From NCBI GenBank assembly GCA_963556145.1, contig OY744469.1:6296767-6360766 (forward strand): a stretch of DNA of 64,000 nt, given 5' to 3'. This DNA comes from Hygrocybe punicea. Its lineage: Eukaryota > Basidiomycota > Agaricomycetes > Agaricales > Hygrophoraceae. Positions 20,650 through 34,400 of the stretch are shown here, one piece after another. Position 1 is the stretch's first letter. The number at the start of each line of letters is the position of its first letter. Below the pieces are notes generated by a model, which was not told the origin of the DNA, did not search any database, and was given only the letters and a program-made list of their open reading frames with translations. Both the position numbers and the translations under genes were made by a program.

Positions 20650-23600
20650 ATATTGCATACCTTAGCTGAGCAATGTATCTATCAACAAATGTACAATTGG
20701 TCAATACAATTTTAAGCACTTCCTGAGCACAACATTGCAGCAGAATGTCAAACCCTGTCACTTTTTATGCAGCGTAATTTGATGAAATCCCATGATTTTC
20801 ATGCACTGCTTGCACTTTCTCATTTGCCTTCAAAAATGTCAACATTAAAAAAATATGCACGGAAAGCTAGACTGCATCCATCTCTTATGATAAATTTTCA
20901 TATTGTTGGCATTCAACTACCTATGAAGCTGAATCTACGTTGGTTGTTTATTACACATGATATGCTGTCTTTCTGTGGTCAGTTCTTACCTTTTGTTGAT
21001 AAGAAATGTATCATGTATTTGCACAGGCCGAATGTCAAATGGTCTGAGAGTCAATATGGGAATTTCACCCGAAGAAGTTTACAGCTGAATAATAATGAGG
21101 GTAGTATTGAAACACATGTTGGAGGTGGTAGGTCATATCTATTTCCATCAGAAGCAATACTACCATTTGTTGTGAATCAAGATCACATGTTTGATTCTAC
21201 ACTCAAATGCCTCTTTATTGATCACATTGAAAATCCAGGCCAAGCTTCTTTCTCAACTGAACAATGCATCCATGCAAATGTCCCATTACTTAACATCATC
21301 CCACATGTTCCCATTCGAATGGTACATAAAATTGCCCATATTCATAACATTGCTATTGGGTCCCATGTACCAAAGAAAAGTGTGCTTTCCTTTTTTGAGA
21401 ATCACAATTGTACTAATTGCAAGCAATACATCAGTATTTTCTCTACCACAATGAGTAAATCCATGAAAAAAAATCTTCATAAAAAGCAACAGCGTCAGCA
21501 AAATAAAGTTGAGACTGTTATATTTTCTAACCAGCAGGCTGCCCATCATGGATTCCCTCCTCCACCACTGTCTAAAGAGTTATCACACACAGTTCTGTCT
21601 GATTTTTGCAATGACTCTATGCCAAACAAATTTGAAGAGTCAGGATGTGCAGTGTGTGGTGAGCTAGTACCATTGAGTAATCTATGCCGTTTGAAAAGTA
21701 TAAAGGGCATGCTCAATATTTTGGAAGCTCCAGGCATGACAAGGGTTGAACGAAAGCAATCCACAGAGAAAATCCGAGAATATAAAGGACCTGTTCTGGA
21801 CTACAAATGTGATAAAATCTGTGGCAACTGTCGAAGATGTATTAGGAAAGGAAATGTCCCTGAACTTGCTCTAGCAAAAGGACTTTGGCTAGGTTGTGTT
21901 CCAAAGGAGCTTGCTGAGCTTAGATTTGTTGAAAAAATGCTTGTAGCTCGTGTACGTCACAACTGTTGTTTTGTACGGGTGGCTTCAGGTGTGCGGAAAA
22001 TGACTTCACATGTTGTTGCATTTCAATCACCCATGCCTAAAGTATAAGCTCTGCCACCTTCTGTTGATGATATTGATGAAGTCTTAGCTATTTTGTTCAC
22101 TGGACCATGTAAGCCAACAGAAAAGGACTTTGAAAGAACACCTCTGTTGGTACGAAGGAATCATGTTGCAAGAGCACTTGAATGGTTGAAGCTTAACCAT
22201 GTTGATTATCATGATCTAGATATATCTTATGATAACCTTGATCAATATTCTGAGGATAGCCCACCTGTTTCTGTTGAATATCGCCATAGTGAGACAAATA
22301 AAGTGCCGGAGGGAACAAGCGTATTTGATAATGAATTGGAAGATGGTACTGAACATGGTGACTGTCCATTCGTTGTTCATGGATTGGCTGGTGAGGATCT
22401 AGACACCAAAACAATTAATTCACTTAAAGGGATTGCACTTAGGCACCTTAACAGTGGTGGAAAGATGTTGGCTATTGGTCATTCTTCTCAGTATGAGTCT
22501 ATATACAAGAACCCTGAACTTTATCCACAGATGTTCCCTTGGTTATTTCCATATGGAATGGGTGGTATTGGCTCAACACAATTGTCTGATGCTGAACACA
22601 AACGGCATCTTCTGATGTATCATGATAAACGGTTTCAGACAGACATATACTTTCCACTTGTTGCTTTCAGTCATGCTCAAGTAAAAGCAAGTACTACTGG
22701 TGGTTTTCTGCTTGCTGAGAAGGAAAAGTTCAATGAAATAACCAGTCGTTTGTTGAGAGTTGACCAGAATGTGTTGTCATCATTAGCCAAGAGGCTATCA
22801 GAAGGAGAAGTTGTAAAGCCAGTTAGTCAAGAGGAAAAAGATTGTTACCAGGTAGTTCGAGATTTGGATCATGTAGGATCCAAGGTAAGTGGATCTGTTA
22901 CAAGTAAAAAGTTCATGAGGAACGAGATTTGGTCTTTGATTGCATACTGTGGTGCACCCTCATGGTACATCACTTTATCTCCAGCTGATGTTAAACATCC
23001 AATTTGTTTGTACTTTGCTGACACAAAGGAGAGATTTGACCCAAAAATTAGATCAAGTGATGAGCGGATGTGTCTTATTGCTAAAAATCCAGTGGCAGGT
23101 GCAAGGTTCTTTCATTTCATGATTAATCTTTTTATCAAGCATGTTTTGGGTGTGGATTCAGATCATCCTGGAATATATGGTGATACTTCTGCTTATTATG
23201 GCACTGTTGAGCAACAGGGTCGCCTCACATTGCATCTTCACATGTTGATCTGGATTCGAGGATGTCTAACACCACAAGAGATAAGGAAACGAATATTGGA
23301 CCCTTCTTCAGATTTCCAGAAGAATCTTGTTGAGTATCTAGAAAGCACACATGTTGGTGAATTTCTTACTGGAACACAGGATGAAGTCTTGAAAAATATT
23401 AATGAAGCTTCTCATTCAGCTGGCTACTTGGATCCAACACAAACTTTACCAGAAGCACCTCCTATGCCTTGTTTAAAGAAGTGTGGCATATGTCATGTGT
23501 CAGGCTTTGAGCTTGTGGGAAGATAAGTTCAAATCTGTAGTTGATGATATTTTGGCCAAGTCTAACATACATCACTGTTCTACTAACAGGAATAAAGATG

Positions 23601-26600
23601 GCTCCCAAAATAAATCTCGTCAATATATCGGATGTATGGATAATAAGTGGGGAAAGTGTAAAGCACGATTTCCTCGTGCTGTGTTTAGCCAGACTGAAGT
23701 TGATCCTGAAACTGGTGCTCTTAATATGAAAAAAGGAGAGCCAATGATAAACACAATCACCCCATTGGTCACCTATGTGTTTCGATGTAACACAGATGTA
23801 ACATGTTTGAAATCTGGAACTGCAATTAAGGGTGTGATTCTCTATGTGTCAGATTACATCACTAAGGTCTTTTTAAAAACACATGTTATCTTTGATACAG
23901 TACGTGCCATATTTCAAAAGAACAGTGAGATGATTGGTGGAAGTGATACTCAAAAGGAAAAAGCACGTCGTCTCATGACAAAGATTGTTAATAATCTGAG
24001 TGCAAAGATGGAAATTGGCTCACCAATGGCATGTATGTATCTATTACGCAATCCTGACCACTACACCAATCATCATTTTACTTCATTCTATTGGCAGAAC
24101 TATGTTAATGAGGCCCAAATGGCCTGGAATCTAGAAGCCACTAAGGGCTATGTTCAGAAGGTAGCATTGACAAAACGTAGAGGTTGCATCATTGGTTTAT
24201 CACCAGTTTATGATTATATATACCGCCCTCATGAGCTTGAAAATGTGTGCCTATATGATTGGGTTAGCCATTGTTCACGTGAAAAGTTTCCTGAATCTAA
24301 AGTAAGTGGAAAAGGTGGTACTAAAGGACATGTTGATAATGCTGATGAAAGCATAGGTCATGATATATCTTGTGTATCTGAAGACTTTGAAAATACATAT
24401 CATGTAGAAAGTGAAAAGGATTGCAATGCTATATTAGATAATAGTTCAAAATGTAAAGAGCTTAGCCCTACAAAACAGAAGTCAGATGAAAGTGGAAATG
24501 TCTATCTTCCTCCAGGCCTGTTTTCTTTTATTGATGCTCATCCACTCCACATGTCACATGGAACACGTTGTGTACAGAAGACTAGTGCTAAAGTTCCTAC
24601 ATTTATAGGAGCTACATTACCACGTTGTGACCAAGGTGATCGTGAATATTACTGCTTAGTTATGCTGACACTGTTCAAACCATGGCGCTCTGGACATGAT
24701 TTGAAAACTGTAGACCAATCTTGGGATGAAACTTTCTTGTCATACAATTTCAGTCAAAGACAAATGGAACTTATGCAAAATTTTAATATAAAATATGAAT
24801 GTTTAGATGCTCGTGATGATTTTCATTATCAACTTCGGAAGGGTTCTGTAATTTTACCAAGTTGGAATGATGGTTACAGTCCTATATTAGATCATGATGG
24901 TTTAGAACAGAATGATGATAACCAAGAGGAAGAACTCTCTGGGATAATAAATGAGGAGTTTGATGTTGATTTCAAGGAATTGGGAAAACTTGAAAAGAAA
25001 CGTCAACTTGATATGGCAATAATGCGAGGTGTGATTACTCAAACAGGTTGGACAGATGTTGTGTTGACAGAGTCAAATGTACAGCTTACACCTCCTGAAT
25101 TTGTTCAAAGTGGAACCCAATGGAAAGCAGCTGTTCAGAAGAAAAGACAAGAATTGCTTGAAAAGCGCAGTGAAACCCTGCCAAGTAATGCTGATTGTCG
25201 ACTCCTTAGACACACTTCATCAAGTGAAAACAATGTTAAGATTATTGATAAGTCATATCTTGAAAACATATATCATTCTGGTGAATCTAAATTGGTAGTT
25301 GAGTGTGTTGCAGAGGAATTTCATCTAAATCAAGAGCAAAAAAGAGCATTTCACATTATTTCTAACCATGCCTGTAATAGAAATTCTGAGCAATTGAAAA
25401 TGTATATTGGTGGAATGGGTGGTACAGGCAAAACTCAGGTTTTGAAAAGCTTGGTGCAACTTTTTAATAAAAGAAATGAAAGACATCGTTTTGTTATTGT
25501 TGCACCTACTGGAACAGCTGCTGCACTCTTAGCAGGTTCTACATATCATTATATGTTTGGTTTGAATGAGAAATCTGATGAACATATTTCAAATACTCAA
25601 CTTGTACAATTGAGATCACGATTGCAAGGTGTTGAGTATATTTTCTTTGATGAAGTATCAATGTTATCTTGTCGTGATATGTACTGTATTAGTGCAAGAA
25701 TGGCTAAGATCTTTGGTGAAACAGAGTTTCCTTGGGGTGGATTAAATGTGATTTTTGCAGGAGATTTTGCAAAGTTACCCCCTGCGCTTGGACAAGAAAA
25801 TGCTTCTCTCTATAGTAGAACAGTTGGAGCAACATCTACAAATAACCATGATCAAGAATCTGCTATTGGAAAAGCATTATGGCATCAGGTTACAACTGTT
25901 GTGATACTAAGAGAAAACATGAGACAAAAAATTCAAACTAAAGAAGATGCTCAACTTAGACAAGCTCTAACAAACATGCGATATAAGGCTTGTACTCCTG
26001 AAGATATTGCATTCCTCCGATCAAAAATATCAAGCAATTTGCCTGGTCGGTTATCAGTGAAAGACAAAGAGTTTAGACAGGTTTCAATAATTACAGCATT
26101 TAATATTCACAAAGATGAGATAAATCGCTTAGGTTCTTTTAGATTCTCTCAAGAAACATCTCAGAAACTGGTTGATTTTTTTTCTGATGATTCTATTAGT
26201 AGTTCTCAAGAGAGGAAAAAGAGTAAGTATTCATGTCAGTCAAAATCCTACAATGGCTCTACAATATCAGATAATATTCAAAATATTTTGTGGAATCAAC
26301 CACACAGTTCAAACTCGAAATGTATTCCTGGAAAACTTTCTATGTGTATTGGAATGCCTGTCATGATTCGGAATAATAGTGCAACTGAGCTATGTATTAC
26401 TCGTGGTCAGGAAGGTACAGTACATTGCTGGCAGTCAGCAAAAGGCTCACAAGGTCAGAATGTGCTGGATACTTTGTTTCTCAAGCTCATTAATCCTCCT
26501 CAACTTGTTCAGATTGAAGGACTCCCTGAGAATGTTGTTCCAATAACAAAAACACGTGTTACTGTAAACTGTATGCTACCAGATGATTCTTCTATTACTA

Positions 26601-28128
26601 TTTCTCGCAGTCAGGTGGAAGTACTACCTAATTTTTCAATGACAGATTATTCCTCTCAAGGAAAGACAAGGCCTTATAATGTAGTTGATCTTAATAATTG
26701 CCATTCTCATCAGTCATACTATACTGCCTTGTCACGGAGTGCTTCAGCGCATGGCACTGTAATTTTACAAGGATTTGATGCAAGAAAGATCACTGGTGGT
26801 GCTTCTGGAGCATTACGTCAGGAATTCCGTGAGCTAGAACTTTTAGATGAAATTGTATGCTTGAGATATAAAGGTAAGTTACCAAAATCTGTTACTGGTG
26901 ATCGCAGAAATACACTGATCCACTCCTTTAGAGATTGGAAAGGTGAACATTATGTTCCTGCAAAGGTGCACAAAGCTATTCGTTGGAATAAGTCTGACTT
27001 GTTTGCTGTAAATTCAGATGAAAATGATGTTCCCTGGAAAATATTAGGAAAGAAGCCACAAATTGCAGTGGGTGTTACTTCCAAGTCACAATTTATACCT
27101 GCACAAGGGAGCTCTTCAGTACAGTTCAGTAAAACCTCTGCTCCTAAGAGAAAGATCAGTGGATCTCATGTTGCACCACAGAGGAAGAGGCTAAAGACAA
27201 ATCATACACATGTTGATGTTTCAACAACTTCTATTGGTATTCCTGTAGGTACTTGTTGGAGCAATAACAGTTGTGCATATGATTCTGTTTTATCTATACT
27301 TTATGCTATCTGGCAGGATGACCAAACTACAAACTCCACTGCTTTCAAGAACATAAATTCTCAATTTCTGGGTGTTTTAGCAGATGGGTTTTTGAAGCAT
27401 TCTGTTGGTGAGCACTCTTTGGAAGATGTACGAGATTGTTTAAGGCGCCATTTATATCAATATGATCATATCAAATTCTCTTGGGGAATGTTTGTTAGTA
27501 TTAATAGCCTGATATATACTTTGCTGCAGACTGAAATTCCTATTCTTTCCTCTTGCATTTCTTGTCCTCAACGTCATCCTGTGCATAGACAGCGTGCAGC
27601 ATTATATAATTGCCTTATAGATGTTGGAAGAATTGACTTTGAATCAATTCAGGATGAAATTGATCTCTTTGTAATTTCTCTTGCTTCACAGTGTACAGTC
27701 TGTAATGATTTCCTGCTCCGCAAATTTATTTTTGTAAATGCTCCCCAGTTACTTGCCTTTGCTGTGTCTACTACAACCACTACAGTGGATCATCACTTGT
27801 CAGTAGTAGTTGAAGGTCAAGCAGAACCAAGTCAGTATTGTCTCAGAGGAGTTATTTATCATGGGAGCGATCACTTCACCTCTCGTATCATCAGCTCAGC
27901 AGGTCACATTTGGTTTCATGATGGAATTGCCACTGGGAGATCCACAGAATATGAAGGAATGTTCAAAGATGTTGTTTTGACTGTCTGCAGGTCCAAGAAA
28001 CCATGTATCTTGATATATGTTATCATGTAGTGTAGTACATATGTAGATATAATCTTATAATGACAGAGTGTAAGTAATAAGACAGTGAGTAGGACTCGGA
28101 TATGCCGTGCAAAGCAACGGCCCTCTAG
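20650..28128 (+). mobile_element. Helitron 1 (protease-tailed, decayed)
   Basis: The coding region for a Rep/helicase polyprotein is followed by a canonical Helitron 3' end: a GCCGTGC...GCAACGGC hairpin at 28104-28121 and CTAG at 28125-28128. The 5' end (normally TC) could not be fixed; 20650 is only where similarity to the second copy begins. It faces Helitron 2 tail to tail, with 283 bases between the two CTAG ends. The sequence is more AT-rich than the neighbouring host genes. Confidence 0.85.
20653..28030 (+). pseudogene. Helitron 1 Rep-helicase-peptidase polyprotein
   Basis: Similarity to copy 2 starts near 20653; the first usable ATG is 20767. In order: an N-terminal region with Cys pairs (SGCAVCGELVPLSN, CDKICGNCRRCIRKG) and GLWLGCVPKEL as in the DUF6570 type; a Helitron-like N region (HKRHLLMYHDKRFQTD); the HUH motif HLH at 23233-23241; and the two-tyrosine motif YVSDYITK at about 23843. 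A Pif1-like helicase follows with Walker A GGMGGTGKT (about 25409), FFDEVSML, GDFAKLPP and YTALSRSAS. The C-terminal domain has NNSCAYDS (Cys at 27272) and SDHFTSR (His at 27872), typical of papain-fold deubiquitinase-like peptidases. Lesions: TAA at 22045-22047, a two-base loss near 23500, and probably TAA at 20713-20715. All catalytic motifs survive. Confidence 0.88.
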
Positions 28129-28411
28129 AACAAGTCAATCATCCTCCAGCCTGAGGCTGATAACTCCTCGCCCCGCTAGAGTCTGCACCAGTCTAACCGA
28201 TCACCGCCCCGCCGTGGCGTATCAAACGTCAAGTGAGCTGGTATTGATGGTTCAAGAACATCACGAAGATCTTATCCATGTTGGAACTGTCTGAAATCTT
28301 TTACGTTACCTAGGGAGGGCAAGTCGGATCAGAACCAGTGAAATTATTGGTGCATCCATACTGTATGTATCAAAAGGGCGGTGTTGAAGTGCTCCATTAG
28401 CTTAACTTGTG
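28129..28411. other. Spacer between two convergent Helitron 3' ends
   Basis: 283 bases with no gene, GC-richer at the start (28150-28230). The base after each CTAG differs, but both flanks then read ACAAGT, so this hexamer is either a shared target or part of the element end. The expected T directly after CTAG is absent on both sides. Confidence 0.5.
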
Positions 28412-31400
28412 CTAGAGGGCCGTTGCTGTGCACGGCATGTCCGAGTCCTTTCTTTTTACAAATTGATAAAATATAATGATGTCTGCGTAAGTTTAAAGTA
28501 CAAATACTTCTGAATGGGTTTCTTGTTGGTATGCTCAACTGTACAATGAAGAATGTCTTGTGTCTCACATAAGAACATATATTAAAACACATGGCTGTTT
28601 GGATCTACAGACAGTTAGAACAACATCCTCTAGCATTCCTTCATATTCTGTAGTTCTTCCAGTGACAATTCCATCATGAAACCACACATGACCTGCTGGA
28701 CTGATAATACAAGAAGTGAAGTGAACATCCCCATGATAGATAACTCCTCTAAGACAGTACTGAGATGGTTCTGCTTGCCCTTCAACTGGACTGTCAAGTT
28801 ATGATTAACAGTGGTGGTTGTGGCAGACACAGCAAATGTAAGTATCTCAGGAGCATTTACAAAACTGAACTTTCTGATTAGGAAATCATTGCAAACCGTA
28901 CACTTTGAACCAAGAGAAATTAAAAATAGATCAATCTCATCCTGAATAGATTCAAAGTCAATCCTTCCAACTTCAATATGGCAGTTACATGATGCTGCTT
29001 GCTGTCTAGACACAGGATGATGTTGAGGACAAGAAATACACGATGAAAGAATGGGAATTTCAGTATGCAATAGTGCACTTAATAAGGCACTAATACTAGT
29101 TATCACTCCCCAAGGGAAGCTAACAGGTGAATGCCGATGTAGGTGACGTCTTAAATAATCACGTACATCTTCTAAAGAGTATTCACCATTAGAATGGCAT
29201 GAAAATCCATATACTAAGATGCCAAGAAATTGAGGATTTAAAGATCTGAAAGAATTAGACCATGTGATTTTGTCACCCTGCCAGATATCATAAAATACAG
29301 ATATCACAGAGTCATAGGCACAGCTGTTACTGCTCCAACAGGTATCAACAGGAATGTTTATTGAGATTTCAGGAGAATCTACATTGGTATGACTTATTTT
29401 CAGACACTTCTTTTGTGGAGCAACATGAGAACCACTAATTTTTCTCTTAGTTATAGAATGTTTAGCAAGCTTTTCCAGAGAAGCAACTTGTTCAGATATG
29501 AAACATGACTTGGGAGTGACAATCTTTGGAACAATTTGCTTCTTTCCTAGGATTTTCCATGGAATATTGTTTTCATCTGAATTCACAACAAACAAAGCAG
29601 ACTTATTCCAACGAATAGCTTTATGAACTTTTGCAGGAACATAATATTCACCTTTCCAATCTCTAAATGTCTGTATCAGTGTATTTCTCTTATCTCCTGT
29701 GACAGAATTTGGTAGCTTGCCTTCATATCTCAATCGCACAATTTCATCTAGAAGTTCTAGCTCACGAAACTCTTGACGTAATGCACCAGATGCACCTCCA
29801 GTTATTTTCCTTGCATCAAACCCTTGCAAAATTACTGTACCTGATGCTGATGCACTCCTTGACAAAGCAGTGTAGTATGACTGATGAGACTGACTGTTAT
29901 TTAGGTCTACTGCATTAAAAGGCCTTGTTTTGCCTTGTGAAGAATAATCTGTCATTGAAAAATTAGGAAGTACCTCCACCTGACTCTGAGAAACAGTAAT
30001 GGATGAATCATTAGGAAGAGCACAATCTACAGTGACATTTGTTCTTGCTATTGGAACTACATTTTCAGGAAGTCCATCAAAATGAACTGATTGTGGAGGA
30101 TTAATCAGCTTTACAAACAGAGTATCCAGTATTCTTTGACCTTTCGAGCCTTTCATTGACTGCCAGCAATACACTGTGCCTTCTTGGCCTTGTGTAATGC
30201 AGAGTTCTGTTGCACTATTATTGCGAATCATGACAGGCATTCCAACACATAAAGATAGTTTTCCAGGAATACATTTAGCATTGGAACTATGTGGTTGATT
30301 CCATAGAATATTCTGCACACTATCTGATAATACATGGAGTTTTCTGGCTTTATGATGAGAAAACTTCTGGCCTTTTTTTCTTTCTTGTGATGAAGTGATT
30401 GAGTCTTCAGAAAAAAAATCAACAAGTGGCTGAGATGTCTCCTTAGAAAATCTCAAAGACCCAAGGCGATTAATCTCATCTTTGTGAATATTAAATGCAG
30501 TAATGATTGAGACCTGTCTAAATTCCTTATGTTTCACTGATACACGTCCAGGTATATTGCTGGATATTCGAGTACGCAGAAATACAATATCTTCAGCAGT
30601 ACAAGCTTTATATCGCATGTTTGTTAAAGCTAGTTGAAGCTGAGCATCTTCTTTTGTTTGAAGTCTTTGCCTCATGTTCTCACGCAGTATTACAACAGTA
30701 GTAACCTGGTGCCACAGAGCCTTTCCAATAGCAGCTTCCTGATCCAAGAGATTAGTTGAACTAGCTCCAACTGATCTGCTATAAAGAGATGCATTTTCTT
30801 TTCCAATTGCAGGGGGTAATTGAGCAAAATCCCCTGCAAAGATCATATTTAATCCTCCCCATGGTAGTTCAGTTTCATTGAAAATCTTTGCCATTCTTGC
30901 ACTGATACGGTACATATCTCGACAAGACAACATTGAAACTTCATCAAAAAAAATGTAATCAACTCCCTGCATTCGTGACCTCAACTGTGCAAGTTGCTTA
31001 CTTGATATACATTCATCAGTTTTTTCATTTAATCCTAACATGTAATCCTAAGTTGAACCTGCCAACAGTGCTGCAGCAGATCCAGTTGGTGCCACAATAA
31101 CAAAACGGTGCCTTTCTTTTTTGGTCTTAAAAAGCTGGACCAATGCTTTCAAAATTTGAGTTTTACCTGTGCCACCCATCCCACCAATATACATTTTCAA
31201 CTGATCAGATGAATCAATAAAGGCATGATGGGAAACAATTTTAAATGCTCTTTGTTGTTCTTGATTTAGGTGGAACTCCTCAACAACGCTATCTATTGCT
31301 AACCTCAAAGTACCAGATTGACAATTTTTTTCAAGATATGACTTATCAACAATTTTGACAACATTATGGCTCAATGAAGTATGTGTTGGTAGCTGACTAT

Positions 31401-34400
31401 TGACATTACATGGCAGGTTTTCTGCATGTCGTTCAAGCAGATCTTGTCTTTTCTTTTACACAGCAGCTTTCCATTGACTTCCAGATTGGATAATATCAGG
31501 AGGTGTTACCTCAACCCTGAAAGGCTCTGCTAGCACTGCTTCTGTCCAACCTGTTTGAGTCATTACAGCCTGCATAGTTGCCATGTCATGTTGACGTTTT
31601 ATCTCCCTCTTACCAATTGCAGTAAAATCAGCATCAAACTCTCCACATAACATTGCAAATTTATCATCATCTTTGTGATTGTCAAGCTCATGTAATATAT
31701 CATCATTATGATCCATTGTAAGATCATAGCCCTCACTCCAACTTGGTAAAATTGTTGAACCCTTGCGAAGTTGAGCATGGAAGTCATCACGAGCATCTAA
31801 ACACTCATACCTTATATTGAAATTTTCCATGAGTTCAACTTGTCTACAACTGAATTTATATCCTAAAAAAGACTCATCCCAAGATTGATCTTTAGTTTGC
31901 AAATCAAACCCTGACCGCCAAGGTTTGAACAAAGATAGCATAGCTGAGCAATAATATTCATGATCACCTTGATCACATCGTGGTAAAGTAGCTCCTATAA
32001 AGGTAGGAATTTGTGCACTTTTCTCCTGAACACATCGGGTTCCATGTGAATTTTGAAGTGGATGTGTGGAAAGAAAGGCAAATAAGCCAGCAGGAGAACA
32101 ACTGTTTGTTGTGACATCAGATTTAAGTTCAGAATGGTCTACTATATTAGCTTCCAAGCTAGTTGTGGACACTGAATTCCTGTCATGTTGAGTGTCAGAA
32201 ACATCTGTATCATCTTTAAATACATCATACTTGTCATTGCCATCAGTGACAAATTCTGCTGTACAGTCTTTCTGACTTGCTTTAGGCTTGGAAAACTTCT
32301 CACGTTTGCATCGACTTATCCAATCATATAAGCACATATCAGCCAGTTCTTTGGGGCGGTATATATAATCATATACAGGTGATAATCCAATAATAGCACC
32401 TCTGCGTTTGATCAATGCCACCTTTTCAGCCTGCTCCAGATTGTCTTCAGAATTCCAAGCCTTTCGTGCCTCATGTACATATGTTTGCCAAAAAAATGGA
32501 GCAAAGTGGTAGTTTGTGTAGTGATCAGGATTTTGTAAAAGATACAGACAAGCCATTGGTGAACCAATTTCCATCTTAGCACTTAGATTATTGACAATTT
32601 TGGTCATGAGTCGACGTGCTTTTTCCTTTTGAGTTTCACTACCACCCAGCATCTCACTGTTCTTCTGAAATATAGCACGGACTGTGTCAAATATAACATA
32701 AGTTTTTAAGGCAATTTTGGTAATATAGTCTGACACATAAAGTATCACACCTTTAATTGCAGTTCCAGACTTCAGACTTGTTACATCTGTGTTAGAGCGA
32801 GTTAGATAAGTAAGCAGAGGGGTAATAGTATTTATCATGGGCTCTGCCTTTTTCATATTAAGAGCTCCAGTTTCTGGATCAACTTCAGTGTGGCTGAATA
32901 ATGGACGAGGAAATCTTGCCTTACATTTTCCCCACTTGTTATCCAAGCACCCCACATACTGACGTGATTTGTTTTGAGAACCATCTTTATTTCTATTGGT
33001 GGAACAATGATGTATATTAGATTTGGCTAAAATGTCATCAACTACTGACTTAAACCTATCTTCCCACATTCTCAAAGCTTGGCACATATCACAACTGCCA
33101 CACTTTTCAGAACAGGAGCTAGGAGGTGCTTCAGGCAAAGTCTGGGTTGGGTCCAGATACTTAGCTGATTCTGAGGCTTCTTGAATATTCTTCAGAACTT
33201 CATCTTGAGATCCAGTAAGAAATACACCCATGTGTGTGCTCTCTAAATACTCAACAATTTTTTTCTGGAAATCTGAAGAGGGATCTAATATGCGTTTCCT
33301 TATCTCTTGTGGTGTTAAGCATCCACGGATCCAAATCAACATGTGAAGATGTCAAGTCAGGCGGCCTTGTTGTTCAACCGTGCCATAATAAGCTGAAGTC
33401 TCACCATATATCCCAGGATGATCTGAATTGACACCCAAAACATGCTTAATGAAAAGGTTGATCATGAGGTGGAAGAAACGTGCACCAGCCCCAGGATTTT
33501 TGGTGATCAGTCGGATATGCTCATCACTTGATCTAATTGCTGGGTCAAATTTTTCCTTTGTATCAGCAAAGTATAAACAAATGGGATGTTTAACATCAGC
33601 TGGAGATAAAGTGATGTACCATGAAGGAGCACCACAATATGAGATCAATGACCAAATTTCATTCCTCATAAACTTCTTGCTTGTAGTAGATCCACTCACT
33701 TTTGCTCCTACATGATCCAAATCATGAACAACCTGGTAACAATCCTTCTCTTCTTGGCTAACTGGTTTCACAATCTCTCCATCTGACAACCTCTTGGCCA
33801 ATGAAGATAAAACAGTTTGGTCAACACTCAACAGACGTCTACTTATTTCACCAAATTTTGCTTTATCTGCAAGTAAAAAACCACCTGTTGAGCTTGCCTT
33901 CACTTGAGCATGACTGAAAGCAACAAAAGGGAAATATATGTCCGTTTGAAATCGTTTGTCATGATACATTAGCAGATGTCGCTTGTGTTCATTATCAGAC
34001 AATGATGTAGAACCTATGCCACCCATTCCATATGGAAATAACCAAGAGAACATTTGTGGATATAGCTCTGGATTTTTATAAATAGATTCATACTTGGAGG
34101 AGTGACCAATAGCCAACATCTTACCTTCACTATTGAGATGTCTTAATGCAATTCCTTTCAGTGAATTGATTGTCTTGGTGTCCAGGTGTTCACCAGCCAG
34201 TCCATGAACAACAAATGGACGGTCACCATGCTCAGTACCATCTTCACAATCATTGTCAAACACACTTGTTCCTTCTGGTACTTTATTTGTCTCTCTATGG
34301 CGATACTCAACAGAGACAGGTGGCCCATTCTCAGGATATCTTGAAAGATTATCATACGCTATATCTAAATCATGGTAATCAGCATGGTTTAACTTCAACC

